Below are positions 34,345 through 42,337 of a DNA stretch of 64,000 nucleotides, piece by piece. The notes under the pieces are model-generated. The model saw nothing but the letters and a program-made list of their open reading frames with translations, ran no database searches and was not told the DNA's origin. Position numbers and translations under genes: made by a program. This DNA is from Streptosporangium oxazolinicum (lineage in GTDB: Bacteria > Actinomycetota > Actinomycetes > Streptosporangiales > Streptosporangiaceae): NCBI RefSeq assembly GCF_039537505.1, contig NZ_BAABAQ010000001.1, positions 806,001 through 870,000 of the forward strand. The letters are read 5' to 3'. Within the stretch, counting starts at the first letter, position 1. Every line of letters begins with the position of its first letter.

Positions 34345-34752
34345 ATGACAACGCCGGTTAAGTGCGAGGAATGCGATGGGCGCGGCTGGAAGATCGTCAC
34401 GCGGCGCGGACATGTCGCGACCTCGTTTCTAGGAGGTGCGGTCTCCTCACAGGAGGACTGCCTGTACTGCGATGGTCCCGAGCCCATTGTCGAGATGTTC
34501 GAGTGGGAGGTCTTCACCTCCGAGGGCGTCGAGCGGCTCGGGCCGTGCGGTACCAGTTCGGGGCAGGCGACCGCGATGGACGAGCTGCGCAAGGCGCTGC
34601 GCAGGATGGAGCCGCAACCGGCTCTGTGGGGACGGGTCACGCGACGGGTCTACGACTTCGGCTTGGCGCCAGGCGACTGGTCGCGAGAGGTGATCTTTCA
34701 CGCCACCGTGGATCTGGCCGGGTCGGTGCGTTTCGAACGGCAGGAACCATGA
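34345..34752 (+). CDS. AICE accessory protein with CxxC zinc-binding motif
   Basis: 135 residues. The N-terminus has CEECDGRGWK and then CLYCDGPEP, a pair of CxxCxG-type motifs like those of DnaJ zinc fingers, so zinc and perhaps nucleic acid or protein binding are likely. The C-terminal two thirds hold WEVFTSEGVERLGPCG and VIFHATVDLAGSVRFE without known family. Its stop overlaps the ATG of the next gene (ATGA). Function unknown. Confidence 0.65.
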   Translation: MTTPVKCEECDGRGWKIVTRRGHVATSFLGGAVSSQEDCLYCDGPEPIVEMFEWEVFTSEGVERLGPCGTSSGQATAMDELRKALRRMEPQPALWGRVTRRVYDFGLAPGDWSREVIFHATVDLAGSVRFERQEP

Positions 34753-35051
34753 GTGGGAATCCTCCTCGGCGGGGAACGTCGTGCCTCGCTGAACATCTCG
34801 TACCGGCCGCTCCCGGATGCATGCCGTTGACGTGGCACAAGGCGCGGCGCTTCGGGCGGGTCCGGGTGGCGGCCTGGACCTGTCACGAGCATCGGGTGAC
34901 GTTTTACGAACTGTGCGACGCGGGTGGACTGTCGTTCATCCGCAAGACGGTTCAGGGTAAAGAGCAGACGACGGTGCTTCACAGCGATCCGTGGCCGCCT
35001 GCTCAGGCACGGGTGATGTGGATCAGGGTTCTGGCGGGGCTGGCCCGGTAG
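34749..35051 (+). CDS. AICE hypothetical protein
   Basis: 100 residues, ATG overlapping the previous stop. PLTWHKARRFGRVRVAAWTCHEHRVTFYELCDAGGLSFIRKTV, rich in basic and aromatic residues with two Cys, and a C-terminal PWPPAQARVMWIRVLAGLAR segment. No family recognised. Co-translated with the zinc-motif protein before it and placed just ahead of the GntR regulator. Confidence 0.55.
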   Translation: MSGNPPRRGTSCLAEHLVPAAPGCMPLTWHKARRFGRVRVAAWTCHEHRVTFYELCDAGGLSFIRKTVQGKEQTTVLHSDPWPPAQARVMWIRVLAGLAR

Positions 35052-35098
35052 CTGTTTCCTACTGGTGTGGGTCCTGACAGGACTACCCTCAGCCGATA

Positions 35099-35120
35099 GT
35101 CTGCTTATGCAGACAAGTGG
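35099..35120. promoter_or_regulatory. operator half-site before the GntR gene
   Basis: CTTATGCAGACAAGTGG contains the ACAAGTG word that recurs twice upstream of the Pra-like gene. Located 25-45 bp before the GntR start, it suggests autorepression. Confidence 0.6.
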
Positions 35121-35141
35121 AAGAGCGATCAGGCGGTCAAG

Positions 35142-35858
35142 ATGAGCAAGGATTTCGCCCCTCCGAAGTACGCCCAGGTGATGAGCACGATTCAGGAGCG
35201 CATCGAGGCCGGGCAGTACGCGGCGGGTGACATGCTGCCCTCGGAGACGCAGCTCGTTCGGGAGTTCGGGGTAGGCCGTACGACAGTGGTGCGGGCGCTT
35301 CAGACGTTGGCCATGCAAGGCTGGATCGAGCGTGAGCACGGCCGCGGTTCGTTCGTGAAGGGCCGCCCGGAGAGCGCCGCTGATCGCATCCGACCGGGGC
35401 TGGCCGTGACCGAGCAGGCCGAGAGCGGCGACACGGTCACCGACGTCGCCCGTGTTCCGGCTCCTCGCCACATCGCCCGTCTTCTCGGTGTCGAGGACAA
35501 GACGCCGGTGATCTCGCGTCGACGGGTGGCCAAGCAGGGGGGGCGGCTGTCGGCGGTGGAAACCCTGTGGTTCCCGCTGGAGATCGCGCTGGGCACCGAC
35601 ATTGACAAGCCCGAACCGCTGCCCCGAGGGGTGCGCCATCATCTCCAGGCGGTCAAGCACCTGCGCTTCGATCACGTCACCGAGCGGCTGACCGCGCGCA
35701 ACCCCACCAAGGAAGAGGCCGAGTTGCTCGCCTCCCCCAAGCCTGTCCTTGGGGTTTTGGCCACCGTGCATGACGCTGCGGGGACCGTGCTCCTGGTGAT
35801 GAGTGTGGCGCTGCCTGGTGACCTGCACGAACTCCAGGACGTCTACCCGGTGAACTGA
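35142..35858 (+). CDS. GntR-family regulator with UTRA domain (KorSA-like)
   Basis: 238 residues. The winged helix lies at about 8-75 (KYAQVMSTIQERIEAGQYAAGDMLPSETQLVREFGVGRTTVVRAL) and a UTRA effector domain at about 95-235. In pSAM2 the GntR protein KorSA represses the activator gene pra and so keeps the element integrated. Here the next gene is Pra-like, and three copies of an ACAAGTG word sit before this gene and before the Pra-like gene, matching that circuit. The ligand, if any, is unknown. Confidence 0.85.
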   Translation: MSKDFAPPKYAQVMSTIQERIEAGQYAAGDMLPSETQLVREFGVGRTTVVRALQTLAMQGWIEREHGRGSFVKGRPESAADRIRPGLAVTEQAESGDTVTDVARVPAPRHIARLLGVEDKTPVISRRRVAKQGGRLSAVETLWFPLEIALGTDIDKPEPLPRGVRHHLQAVKHLRFDHVTERLTARNPTKEEAELLASPKPVLGVLATVHDAAGTVLLVMSVALPGDLHELQDVYPVN

Positions 35859-35885
35859 GGTTCTTCTCGGCCTACTCCACTCATT

Positions 35886-35937
35886 CACTTGTGCGGACAA
35901 GTGGGTGTAGGCTACTCTCGACTTAAGCGGACAAGTG
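35886..35937 (+). promoter_or_regulatory. tandem operators upstream of the Pra-like gene
   Basis: CACTTGT (35886-35892) and ACAAGTG (35897-35903) form a perfect inverted repeat with a 4-bp spacer. A second site, CTTAAGCGGACAAGTG, follows at 35922-35937. The 34-35 bp between equivalent positions is about three helical turns. Likely KorSA-like repressor sites over the pra promoter. Confidence 0.7.
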
Positions 35938-35979
35938 AACAACCGGACATCTGGTTGCCGCTGAATGAGAGGAACCGAC

Positions 35980-36429
35980 ATGGCCATCCAAGGCCCTATC
36001 CCCGTCCACTTCGGACAGGTCTTCCCGCACGGCTGCTTCATCGTCGGCGAGGTCGAGCAGGTCAAGGACTTCGACGCCTCGTCCAAGGGCCGCACCGTCT
36101 ACGCCAAGGACAAGAACACCGGAGAGCTGGTGTGGCAGGTCGCCGTCATGGACGCCGACCCGACCGTCAAGGCCGGCCAGAAGACCGTCTCGGTCAAGAT
36201 CCTGTCCCCGATCCAACCGACCGTTCCGGCCGCGCTGCCGGGCCTGCCGTTCGTGCCGGTGGAGTTCGACGGGATGACCGCCACCGCCTACGTCGCCCAG
36301 AACACCGGACGCCTGGCCTGGTCCATTCGAGCCACCGCGATGCGTCCTCCCCGCACCGCGGCGGCTCCCGCTCGGCAGAGCGCTCAGGCGCCGGTCAAGG
36401 AGACGGTCGGCAAGGACGTGGCCACATGA
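35980..36429 (+). CDS. Pra-like activator of AICE replication, integration and excision
   Basis: 149 residues from ATG 35980 with AGAGGA upstream. The sequence MAIQGPIPVHFGQVFPHGCF, VQKDFDA-like start and the GELVWQVAVMDADP and FVPVEFDGMTATAYV segments match proteins annotated as plasmid replication, integration and excision activator in AICEs. The C-terminal ~30 residues are a flexible Pro/Ala tail. It is controlled, by operator position, by the GntR regulator just upstream. Family knowledge here is from memory of annotation practice. Confidence 0.68.
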   Translation: MAIQGPIPVHFGQVFPHGCFIVGEVEQVKDFDASSKGRTVYAKDKNTGELVWQVAVMDADPTVKAGQKTVSVKILSPIQPTVPAALPGLPFVPVEFDGMTATAYVAQNTGRLAWSIRATAMRPPRTAAAPARQSAQAPVKETVGKDVAT

Positions 36430-36752
36430 GCGAGCACAAGCCCTACACCTACGTCACCGCGTCGATCCACGAGGGCGTCACCCGATTCAACGTCTCCTTC
36501 TACACCTCGGACATGTCAGCCAAGGCACTCGGAGGCGACGGTGGGCGACCGTTCCTGACCCTGTCCAGCGCCGAGGCACAGATGACGGTCACCACCACGG
36601 GCGGCGGACCGGTCACCGAGCAGGACGTGACCCTCGCGCGGGAGATCTTCACCGCTTCCGCGCGCTACCTGGCCAGCTGCGAGCGCCTCCACGCGGAACA
36701 GCCGACCAACCTCACCAACCAGACCACACCGCCCGGTGAGGTCGCGGCCTGA
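36426..36752 (+). CDS. conserved AICE hypothetical protein
   Basis: 108 residues, ATG overlapping the stop of the Pra-like gene. YVTASIHEGVTRFNVSFYTSD and a Thr-rich middle (QMTVTTTGGGPVTEQDV) followed by a helix (LAREIFTASARYLASCERL). No signal or membrane segment. Position after pra is typical for small helper genes of these elements; the role is unknown. Confidence 0.6.
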   Translation: MSEHKPYTYVTASIHEGVTRFNVSFYTSDMSAKALGGDGGRPFLTLSSAEAQMTVTTTGGGPVTEQDVTLAREIFTASARYLASCERLHAEQPTNLTNQTTPPGEVAA

Positions 36753-36761
36753 CACGTAAGC

Positions 36762-36795
36762 GGGGCCGCCAGAAGCGCCAACTTCCGGCGGCCCC
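36762..36795 (+). terminator. terminator after the Pra-like operon
   Basis: GGGGCCGCC (36762-36770) pairs with GGCGGCCCC (36787-36795), extended inward by GAAG/CTTC with one mismatch. It separates the activator unit from the tra-rep-xis-int unit. Confidence 0.7.
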
Positions 36796-36839
36796 TCGGT
36801 TCTCCCTCTCACGCGAATTCAAGGAAGGCCTCCAGCCTA

Positions 36840-38252
36840 ATGTTCAAAAAACTGCCCGGAGACGAGGCGCAGAACCTCGTCTCCACCACCCCCGATACCG
36901 CTGTCGTCTTTCGCCCGGCCGTCCTCCGTACCCCGGCGATCGTCACCATTGTGATCTTCGCGTGGCGGCTGCTGGCCGGTGCCCTGCGGCTGTTGTGGCG
37001 CCACCCCATCGCCTCGGCCTTCGTGCTCACCCCCGTTGCAGTCACCTACTGGTACGGCTGGCGTTGGGGCCTCGGCCTGGTCACCGCAACTCCTCTCGGC
37101 CTCACCGCCTGGTTCTTCCTCGCTCGTCCCTCGTTCCTTCGCCTGCTGGGCTGGCGTCTGCTGGCCTGGTGGCGGCTGGTGTGGGTCTACCGGCGGCACT
37201 GGCAACCAGTGATGATCATCTCTGGACTCGGACGTCACTTACGCGGCCGGGACTACCTGCCTCGCGTCGTCCGCGTCAGCTGCACCTCGTGGGCCGACGT
37301 GGTCACGGTGCGGATGCTCACCGGGCAGGCGGTCAAGGACTGGTCCGACCGCACCGAGCACCTCGCCCACGGGTTCGGCGCTCGCTCCTGCCGGGTCTCC
37401 ATCGCGCGCTCGGGCCGGCTGCTGCTCGTCTTCCCCCGCCGTGATCCCCTCGCCACTCCGCTCCCGGCCGTACCGGTCCCGGATGAGGCGTCGGTGGGGC
37501 CGGTGGAGGTCGGCAAGTGCGAGGACGGCAAGCCCTGGCTCCTGAAGGTCCATGGCACTCACGTCCTGGTCGCCGGGGCCACCGGGGCGGGCAAGGGCTC
37601 GGTCATCTGGTCGGCGATCCGAGGCCTGCTGCCCGCCACGCGTGCGGGCCTGGCACAGGTGTGGGCGCTGGACCCCAAACGGATGGAGCTGTCCTACGGG
37701 CGTGACCTGTTCGGCGACCGCTACGCCGCGAGCCCGGCTGACTGCGCCGATCTGTTGGAAGCTGCGGTGAAGATCATGCAGGAGCGGGCCGACCGCTACG
37801 CCGGACTCCAGCGCTCCCACACTCCCACCGTCGATGACCCGTTCGTCCTGGTGGTGGTCGACGAGGTGGCGTTCCTCACCGCCTACCAATCCGACAAGGG
37901 CCTCAAGCTCCGCATCTCCGCCGCTCTGGCGACGCTCACCACGCAGGGCCGCGCGGTCGGCTTCGGTGTCCTGGCAGCTCTCCAGGACCCGCGCAAGGAG
38001 GTCATGAACATCCGCAACCTGTTCCCCGACAAGATCGCACTCCGCCTCGATGAATCCGAGCAGGTCGACATGGTCCTCGGCGACGGAGCACGCGACCGCG
38101 GGGCACTGGCCGATCACATCTCCCCGATCCCTGAGCAGGGCGCCGGTATCGGTTACGTCCGGCTGGAGACCTCACCCGACCCGATCCGGGTCCGTGCCGC
38201 CTACGTCTCCGACAGCGACATCCGCGCGATGGCCATGGAGGTGACCGCGTGA
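36840..38252 (+). CDS. FtsK/SpoIIIE-type DNA translocase (TraSA/TraB-like conjugation protein)
   Basis: 470 residues. Two or three membrane helices occur near the N-terminus (about 33-50, 57-72, 76-95). The motor domain has Walker A GATGAGKG (246-253) and Walker B VLVVVDEVAFL (about 345), with the FtsK-type ATLTTQGRAVGFGVLAALQDPR following. In actinomycete elements one such hexameric pump moves double-stranded DNA between hyphae. The first gene of a tightly overlapping unit that continues through rep, xis and int. Confidence 0.9.
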   Translation: MFKKLPGDEAQNLVSTTPDTAVVFRPAVLRTPAIVTIVIFAWRLLAGALRLLWRHPIASAFVLTPVAVTYWYGWRWGLGLVTATPLGLTAWFFLARPSFLRLLGWRLLAWWRLVWVYRRHWQPVMIISGLGRHLRGRDYLPRVVRVSCTSWADVVTVRMLTGQAVKDWSDRTEHLAHGFGARSCRVSIARSGRLLLVFPRRDPLATPLPAVPVPDEASVGPVEVGKCEDGKPWLLKVHGTHVLVAGATGAGKGSVIWSAIRGLLPATRAGLAQVWALDPKRMELSYGRDLFGDRYAASPADCADLLEAAVKIMQERADRYAGLQRSHTPTVDDPFVLVVVDEVAFLTAYQSDKGLKLRISAALATLTTQGRAVGFGVLAALQDPRKEVMNIRNLFPDKIALRLDESEQVDMVLGDGARDRGALADHISPIPEQGAGIGYVRLETSPDPIRVRAAYVSDSDIRAMAMEVTA

Positions 38253-38452
38253 AGGTCTGCTTCTACGGCACCGACGAGGAGATCACCCGCATCTGTGAGC
38301 GGCCCATCCTCGCCGTCCTGGGACGGCATCACGCTCAGCCCGTCCTGGCCTTTGAGCTGTTCAACGTCCGCGTCACCACCGACCCGTACCAGACCACGTT
38401 CCGGCTGGTGGCCGACCTGTCCGAAGTACGGGAGAGGGGCGAGCGTGACTGA
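38249..38452 (+). CDS. small AICE protein
   Basis: 67 residues, overlapping the tra stop by 4 bases. MKVCFYGTDEEITRICERPIL and the strand-like FELFNVRVTTDPYQTTFRLVADLSEV. No family recognised. Such small genes between tra and rep are usual in AICEs and sometimes act in spread. Its end overlaps the next start. Confidence 0.6.
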   Translation: MKVCFYGTDEEITRICERPILAVLGRHHAQPVLAFELFNVRVTTDPYQTTFRLVADLSEVRERGERD

Positions 38453-38597
38453 GCTGGCCTACATCCTTGACGGCCTGCGCTGCGCGGCCTGCCACGCGGT
38501 CAACACTCTGTGGCTGGACCTGCTCCGCGGCCTGGTCGAGTGCCGCGAATGCGGACAGGGCGCGCTCCTCGACCACGACCAGGAGGCGGACGCGTGA
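38445..38597 (+). CDS. small AICE zinc-ribbon protein
   Basis: 50 residues from GTG 38445, too short for many gene callers. Two CxxC pairs (CAACH and CRECG) about 25 residues apart make a zinc ribbon likely. It overlaps both the previous stop and the next start (GTGA), so it belongs to the operon. Confidence 0.65.
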   Translation: MTELAYILDGLRCAACHAVNTLWLDLLRGLVECRECGQGALLDHDQEADA

Positions 38598-40258
38598 GCA
38601 ACCCCAACGACCGCAGCCTGTCGCGCGCCGAGCGTCAGAGGATGCCGCTCGCGCTGGATGTGGCGGTGGAGATCGCCAAGCACAACGGGGTGTGCATCCG
38701 GCCGGTGGTCCTGCGTCGGCTGGACACCCGCACCGGGCTCACCGAGGACGTCAACGTGCCCTGCGGGGCCACCATGGACGCCAAGTGCTCGTCGTGCGCC
38801 CGACGTAACCGCTACCTGCGGATGGCCCAGTGCCGGGAAGGCTGGCACCTGGAAGCCGAACCCTCGACCACCCCGGATGAGCCCAACGAGGAACAGCTCT
38901 GGCTGGTGGAGTTCCGCGCCGACACGCAGGCCCAGCGCGATGCCGCAGAGAAGGCCAGCGATGACACCACCGACCTGGACGCGATCCTCAGCGGACTGGA
39001 TGCCGAGATCACCGCAGCCGGGATGCGCGGCACTCTGCTCGGCCGTACTACCGCCAAGCGCAACCGTTCGACCAGGCGACGCCAGGACGCCCCCGACCTG
39101 CCCAGGAAGGTCCGGCAGAACACCACCCTGGGACGGACATTCACCAATTCTGACGGGATGGTCTACCGGCCGTCGCTGTTCGTCACGCTCACGCTTCCCT
39201 CATACGGCAAGGTGCGCAACGGCGTGCCCGTCGATCCGGACGGCTACGACTACCGACGGGCGGTCCGGGACGCGCTGCACTTCTCCAAGCTCGTCGATCG
39301 CTTCGTGCAGAACCTGCGCCGCGTCGCGGGCTATGACCTGCAGTACTTCTCCTCCGTCGAACCACAGAAGCGGCTCGCGCCGCACCTGCACATGGCCATC
39401 CGGGGCACCATGCCGCGCACCGAGGTCAAGGCGATCGTGGCGGCCACCTACCACCAGGTGTGGTGGCCCTCGGTCGACGAGGTGCGTTTCGAGGGCGATC
39501 ACCTGCCGGTGTGGGTCGAGCGTCCCGCGCGGGAAGACGGCACGCCTTACCCAGACGGACAGGACGGCGACTACCTCGATCCGGTTACCGGGGAAGTGCT
39601 GCCCACCTGGCGCGAGGCGCTCGACCGGCTCGACGCCGACGAGGAGGCCGAACCGCTGCATGCGGTCCGCTTTGGTGACCAGGTCGACGTTCAGGGTGTC
39701 CTCGGTGGCACCCCGGATGCCGACCAGTGCATCCGCTACCTGAGCAAGTACCTGACCAAGAGCCTCGGCGACACCCTCGACGCCGACAACCCGGCCCAAC
39801 GTGACCACGCGGCCCGCATGGTCGAGGCGCTGCGTTACGAACCCTGCTCTCCGGCCTGCTCGAACTGGCTGCGCTACGGAGTCCAGCCCAAGAGTCCCAA
39901 GGCGGGCATGGCGCCGGGTCGGTGCCGGAGCAAGGCGCACAAGCCCGAACACCTCGGCTACGCGGGACGGCGCGTCCTGGTCTCCCGCAAGTGGTCCAAC
40001 AAGACCCTGTCCGAGCACAAGCGCGACCGTCGCACCTGGGTTATGGAAGCCCTCGGCCTGGCCGACGAGCCCGTCGACCCACACCGCTACGTCTGGAAGC
40101 CCGTCCCGGCCGGCGACGGCAACATCCCCTCCCTGGCCCTGCGACTGCTGCGCATGGTCGCCGAACGCCAGCGCTGGCGAGCAAGCCTGGTCGCTCTCCA
40201 GGTGAAAGCCACCGGCCAACTCACACCCGACCTTTCGGCAACGAAGGAGGCGGCATGA
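38594..40258 (+). CDS. rolling-circle replication initiator (RepSA-like)
   Basis: 554 residues from GTG 38594. Motif I is FVTLTLPSY (196-204), motif II the HLH in LAPHLHMA (H264, H266), and motif III YLSKYLTKS with Y382, K385 and Y386, K389. This is the Rep layout of AICE initiators, which nick the double-strand origin and start rolling-circle replication of the excised circle. An N-terminal CxxC pair near 66-69 (CSSCAR) may bind metal. The stop overlaps the xis start (ATGA). The origin was not located. Confidence 0.88.
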   Translation: MSNPNDRSLSRAERQRMPLALDVAVEIAKHNGVCIRPVVLRRLDTRTGLTEDVNVPCGATMDAKCSSCARRNRYLRMAQCREGWHLEAEPSTTPDEPNEEQLWLVEFRADTQAQRDAAEKASDDTTDLDAILSGLDAEITAAGMRGTLLGRTTAKRNRSTRRRQDAPDLPRKVRQNTTLGRTFTNSDGMVYRPSLFVTLTLPSYGKVRNGVPVDPDGYDYRRAVRDALHFSKLVDRFVQNLRRVAGYDLQYFSSVEPQKRLAPHLHMAIRGTMPRTEVKAIVAATYHQVWWPSVDEVRFEGDHLPVWVERPAREDGTPYPDGQDGDYLDPVTGEVLPTWREALDRLDADEEAEPLHAVRFGDQVDVQGVLGGTPDADQCIRYLSKYLTKSLGDTLDADNPAQRDHAARMVEALRYEPCSPACSNWLRYGVQPKSPKAGMAPGRCRSKAHKPEHLGYAGRRVLVSRKWSNKTLSEHKRDRRTWVMEALGLADEPVDPHRYVWKPVPAGDGNIPSLALRLLRMVAERQRWRASLVALQVKATGQLTPDLSATKEAA

Positions 40259-40449
40259 CGAATGACCTCGATCACCTGCTCCTCCGGCCGGAGAGGGCGG
40301 CGGAGCTTCTCAGCATCGGCCGGACCACGGTCTACGCACTGATGCGGTCGGGCGCTCTCCGCTCGGTCCGTGTCGGCACCCTCCGCAGGATTCCCCCGAC
40401 CGCGCTCGTCGAGTTCGTCGCGCATCTGGAAGAGGAGCAAGCAGCATGA
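40255..40449 (+). CDS. excisionase Xis (MerR-like HTH)
   Basis: 64 residues. LLLRPERAAELLSIGRTTVYALMRSGALRSVRVGTLRRIP is the excisionase/DNA-binding HTH_17 fold. It overlaps rep upstream and int downstream by ATGA, the standard rep-xis-int arrangement. It directs the integrase towards excision. Confidence 0.9.
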   Translation: MTNDLDHLLLRPERAAELLSIGRTTVYALMRSGALRSVRVGTLRRIPPTALVEFVAHLEEEQAA

Positions 40450-41657
40450 GCACCAAGAAGCGTGGCCACAACGAGGACTCGATCTACAAGGACGGCGACC
40501 GGTGGCGCGGGGCGATCTCCATCGGATACGGGCCGAACGGGGAGCGCCTCCGCAAGAAGGTCTCCGGCAAGACCCGACCCGAGGTCGTCGAGAAGATTCG
40601 GAAGATCCGTGAGGGCATCGCCAAGGGTCTGCCGGTCCCCGACGACAAGATCACCGTTGGTGCTTTCCTCGACCGCTGGCTGTCGACGCTCCCCGGTCAC
40701 ATCGCGGATTCGACCTTGGACGACTACGAGGACACGGTGCGGCTCCACCTCAAGCCGGGGCTCGGGCGGCACAAGCTCACCGCGCTGACCGTCGCCCACG
40801 TCGATGCCCTGTGGCAGGCCAAGCGGGCGAAGTACAAGCCCAACAGTGTCCGAATCATGCGGGCCGTCCTGCGCAAGGCGCTCGGGCAGGCTGAGCGTGA
40901 GGGCCTGGTGGCGCGGAATGTCGCGGCGCTGTCGATGCCTCCCCGGCTCAACACCGACGAGGGTCGTACGCTCACGATCGACCAGTCGCACAAGCTTCTC
41001 GACGAGGTCACGGAGCATCGAATGGGGGCGCTCGTCCTCCTGGCGCTCGTCTTCGGCCTTCGCCGCGGTGAGGCTCTCGGGCTGATGTGGAGCGGCTTCG
41101 ACCAGGAGGCCAGGACCCTGCGTGTGGCACACGCGGTGAAACGGATCAAGAACCGCACCCCCGGCGCGGAACGTAAGACCAAGCTCGTGATCACCGAACT
41201 CAAGACCAGGAAGTCACGCCGTACGCTCTGCCTGACGCCCGAATTGGTCGACGCGCTCAAGCAGCATCGGGCCACGCACAACGCGGAACGTCTTCAGGCC
41301 GGAGAGGAATGGACCGAGCACGGGCTGATCTTCCCTTCGATGCTCGGCAATCCGTCCGACCCCGACACCTTCTCCCACCTGTTCTCGAAGCTGGCGCAGA
41401 AGGCTGGCCTCGGTCACTGGCATCCGCACGAGCTGCGGCATTCCGGGGCCTCGCTCATGCTCGCCCAGGGCACGCCGCTGCACGTCGTCTCCGACGTCCT
41501 CGGGCACGCGAGCATCGCGATCACCAAGGATGTCTACGGGCATCTGATGGAGGGGGACAAGCGGGCGGCGTCGGCGACGATCTCCGGGGCTCTGCTGGGC
41601 AGGTCCGCGCCTTTGGCTCCCAGGTTGGCTCCCACAGACGCCGAAGAGACCGGCTGA
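40446..41657 (+). CDS. tyrosine recombinase integrase of the AICE
   Basis: 403 residues. The SAM-like core-binding domain is at about 70-150 and the catalytic domain at about 180-380. The catalytic set is complete: R206 (FGLRRGEA), H328 and R331 (HPHELRHSG), H354 (VLGH) and the nucleophile Y364 (DVYGHLM). An Arg/Lys-rich AP2-like N-terminus (IYKDGDRWRGAISIGYG) binds the arm sites. It ends 62 bp from the 3' end of tRNA-Arg, its target, and is followed by a terminator. Related C-terminal relics lie before the two older att copies. Confidence 0.92.
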   Translation: MSTKKRGHNEDSIYKDGDRWRGAISIGYGPNGERLRKKVSGKTRPEVVEKIRKIREGIAKGLPVPDDKITVGAFLDRWLSTLPGHIADSTLDDYEDTVRLHLKPGLGRHKLTALTVAHVDALWQAKRAKYKPNSVRIMRAVLRKALGQAEREGLVARNVAALSMPPRLNTDEGRTLTIDQSHKLLDEVTEHRMGALVLLALVFGLRRGEALGLMWSGFDQEARTLRVAHAVKRIKNRTPGAERKTKLVITELKTRKSRRTLCLTPELVDALKQHRATHNAERLQAGEEWTEHGLIFPSMLGNPSDPDTFSHLFSKLAQKAGLGHWHPHELRHSGASLMLAQGTPLHVVSDVLGHASIAITKDVYGHLMEGDKRAASATISGALLGRSAPLAPRLAPTDAEETG

Positions 41658-41671
41658 GCGACACAACGAAA

Positions 41672-41708
41672 AAGGCCCCTGACGGCGTAATGCCTGTTCA
41701 GGGGCCTT
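41672..41708. terminator. terminator between int and tRNA-Arg
   Basis: AAGGCCCCTGA (41672-41682) pairs with TCAGGGGCCTT (41698-41708). Symmetric A and T runs make it usable in both directions, for int and for the convergent tRNA. Confidence 0.85.
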
Positions 41709-41711
41709 CTT

Positions 41712-41760
41712 GCATGTGTGCGGCCGGAGGTACTCGAAACCCCAACCTTCTGATCCGTAG
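41712..41760. other. attR of the AICE (49-bp core within tRNA-Arg)
   Basis: Identical to 25672-25720. Because the core restores nucleotides 32-73, the tRNA gene stays functional after integration. Confidence 0.92.
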
Positions 41761-41791
41761 TCAGATGCTCTATCCATTGAGCTACGGCCGC
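41719..41791 (-). tRNA. tRNA-Arg (anticodon ACG)
   Basis: 73 nucleotides without encoded CCA. The acceptor stem GCGGCCG/CGGCCGC is perfect, with A as discriminator. The anticodon arm is TCTGA-CTACGGA-TCAGA, giving anticodon ACG at 34-36. The T arm is GGGGT-TTCGAGT-ACCTC with one G-U pair. All four arms fold. It reads CGU/CGC/CGA codons after wobble modification of A34. It is the integration target for at least one and probably three elements. Confidence 0.95.
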
Positions 41792-41946
41792 TCGCTGCGT
41801 AAGCAAGCATAGCGGGTTTTGGGCGATGCCTCGAACCGGTTAAACGATCGCCCCTGGATCCGCCGGTCGGCGCCGGGTTCTTCGGCGGGGGCGGGGATCC
41901 GGCAAGGGGGCGGGGATCCGGCAGGGGGCGGAAGCGGTGGGCGGGG

Positions 41947-42246
41947 TCAGGCGGCCTGGAGGATCGAGGTGAGGACGCCGGGGAAACGGGTCTCCATCTC
42001 GGCGAGGCGGAGTTCGTGGCGGCGGAAGCTGCCTTCCGGGGTGACGCGGAGGAGACCGGCCTCGCGGAGGACTTTCAGGTGGTGGGAGAGGGTCGACATG
42101 CTCACGGGGACGTCGAACTGGCCGCAGACCACCCCTCCGGCCTCGGCGAGCTGGCGGACGACCGAGAGGCGGACCTCGTCGGCGAGGGCGTTCAGCATGC
42201 CGGGAAGTGTGACGGAGGCCACGTCCGGGTGGTGGAGGGCTCGCAT
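41947..42246 (-). CDS. ArsR-family HTH repressor
   Basis: 99 residues. The winged helix has LPGMLNALADEVRLSVVRQLAEAGG, then STLSHHLKVLREAGLLRVTPEG with the recognition helix, and ends in TRFPGVLTSILQAA. No obvious metal Cys pair in the usual place (one CG only), so it probably senses something other than arsenic. It is divergent from the nitroreductase at 42338 across a 91-bp gap with TTCGA/TCGAA inverted repeats. Confidence 0.88.
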   Translation of the reverse strand: MRALHHPDVASVTLPGMLNALADEVRLSVVRQLAEAGGVVCGQFDVPVSMSTLSHHLKVLREAGLLRVTPEGSFRRHELRLAEMETRFPGVLTSILQAA

Positions 42247-42266
42247 GGGCCGATCCTAACCGAGGA

Positions 42267-42321
42267 TTTCGAGACTTTGACAACCATCGAAGTCAGCCAC
42301 ACAATTCGATGCATGTCGAAA
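42267..42321. promoter_or_regulatory. ArsR operators in the divergent gap
   Basis: TTCGA...TCGAA pairs occur twice: 42268-42272 with 42287-42291, and 42305-42309 with 42316-42320 (spacer TGCATG, itself palindromic). They lie between the ArsR and nitroreductase starts. Confidence 0.6.
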
Positions 42322-42337
42322 TCCCACAGGAGGCAGG

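Larger units (their letters stand above)
25672..41760 (+). mobile_element. AICE (pSAM2-like integrative and conjugative element) in tRNA-Arg(ACG) with defence cargo
   Basis: A 16.1-kb element bounded by 49-bp direct repeats. The right half is a pSAM2-like backbone in the usual order: Nudix (Pif-like), XRE regulator, GntR (KorSA-like), Pra-like activator, FtsK/TraSA-like translocase, rolling-circle initiator, Xis, Int. Transfer needs a single FtsK-like double-strand DNA pump, so no type IV secretion genes are expected. The left half is cargo: an OLD-family nuclease, a small basic protein and an AT-rich ABC-3C system. All backbone genes look intact, so the element may still excise. Confidence 0.88.
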
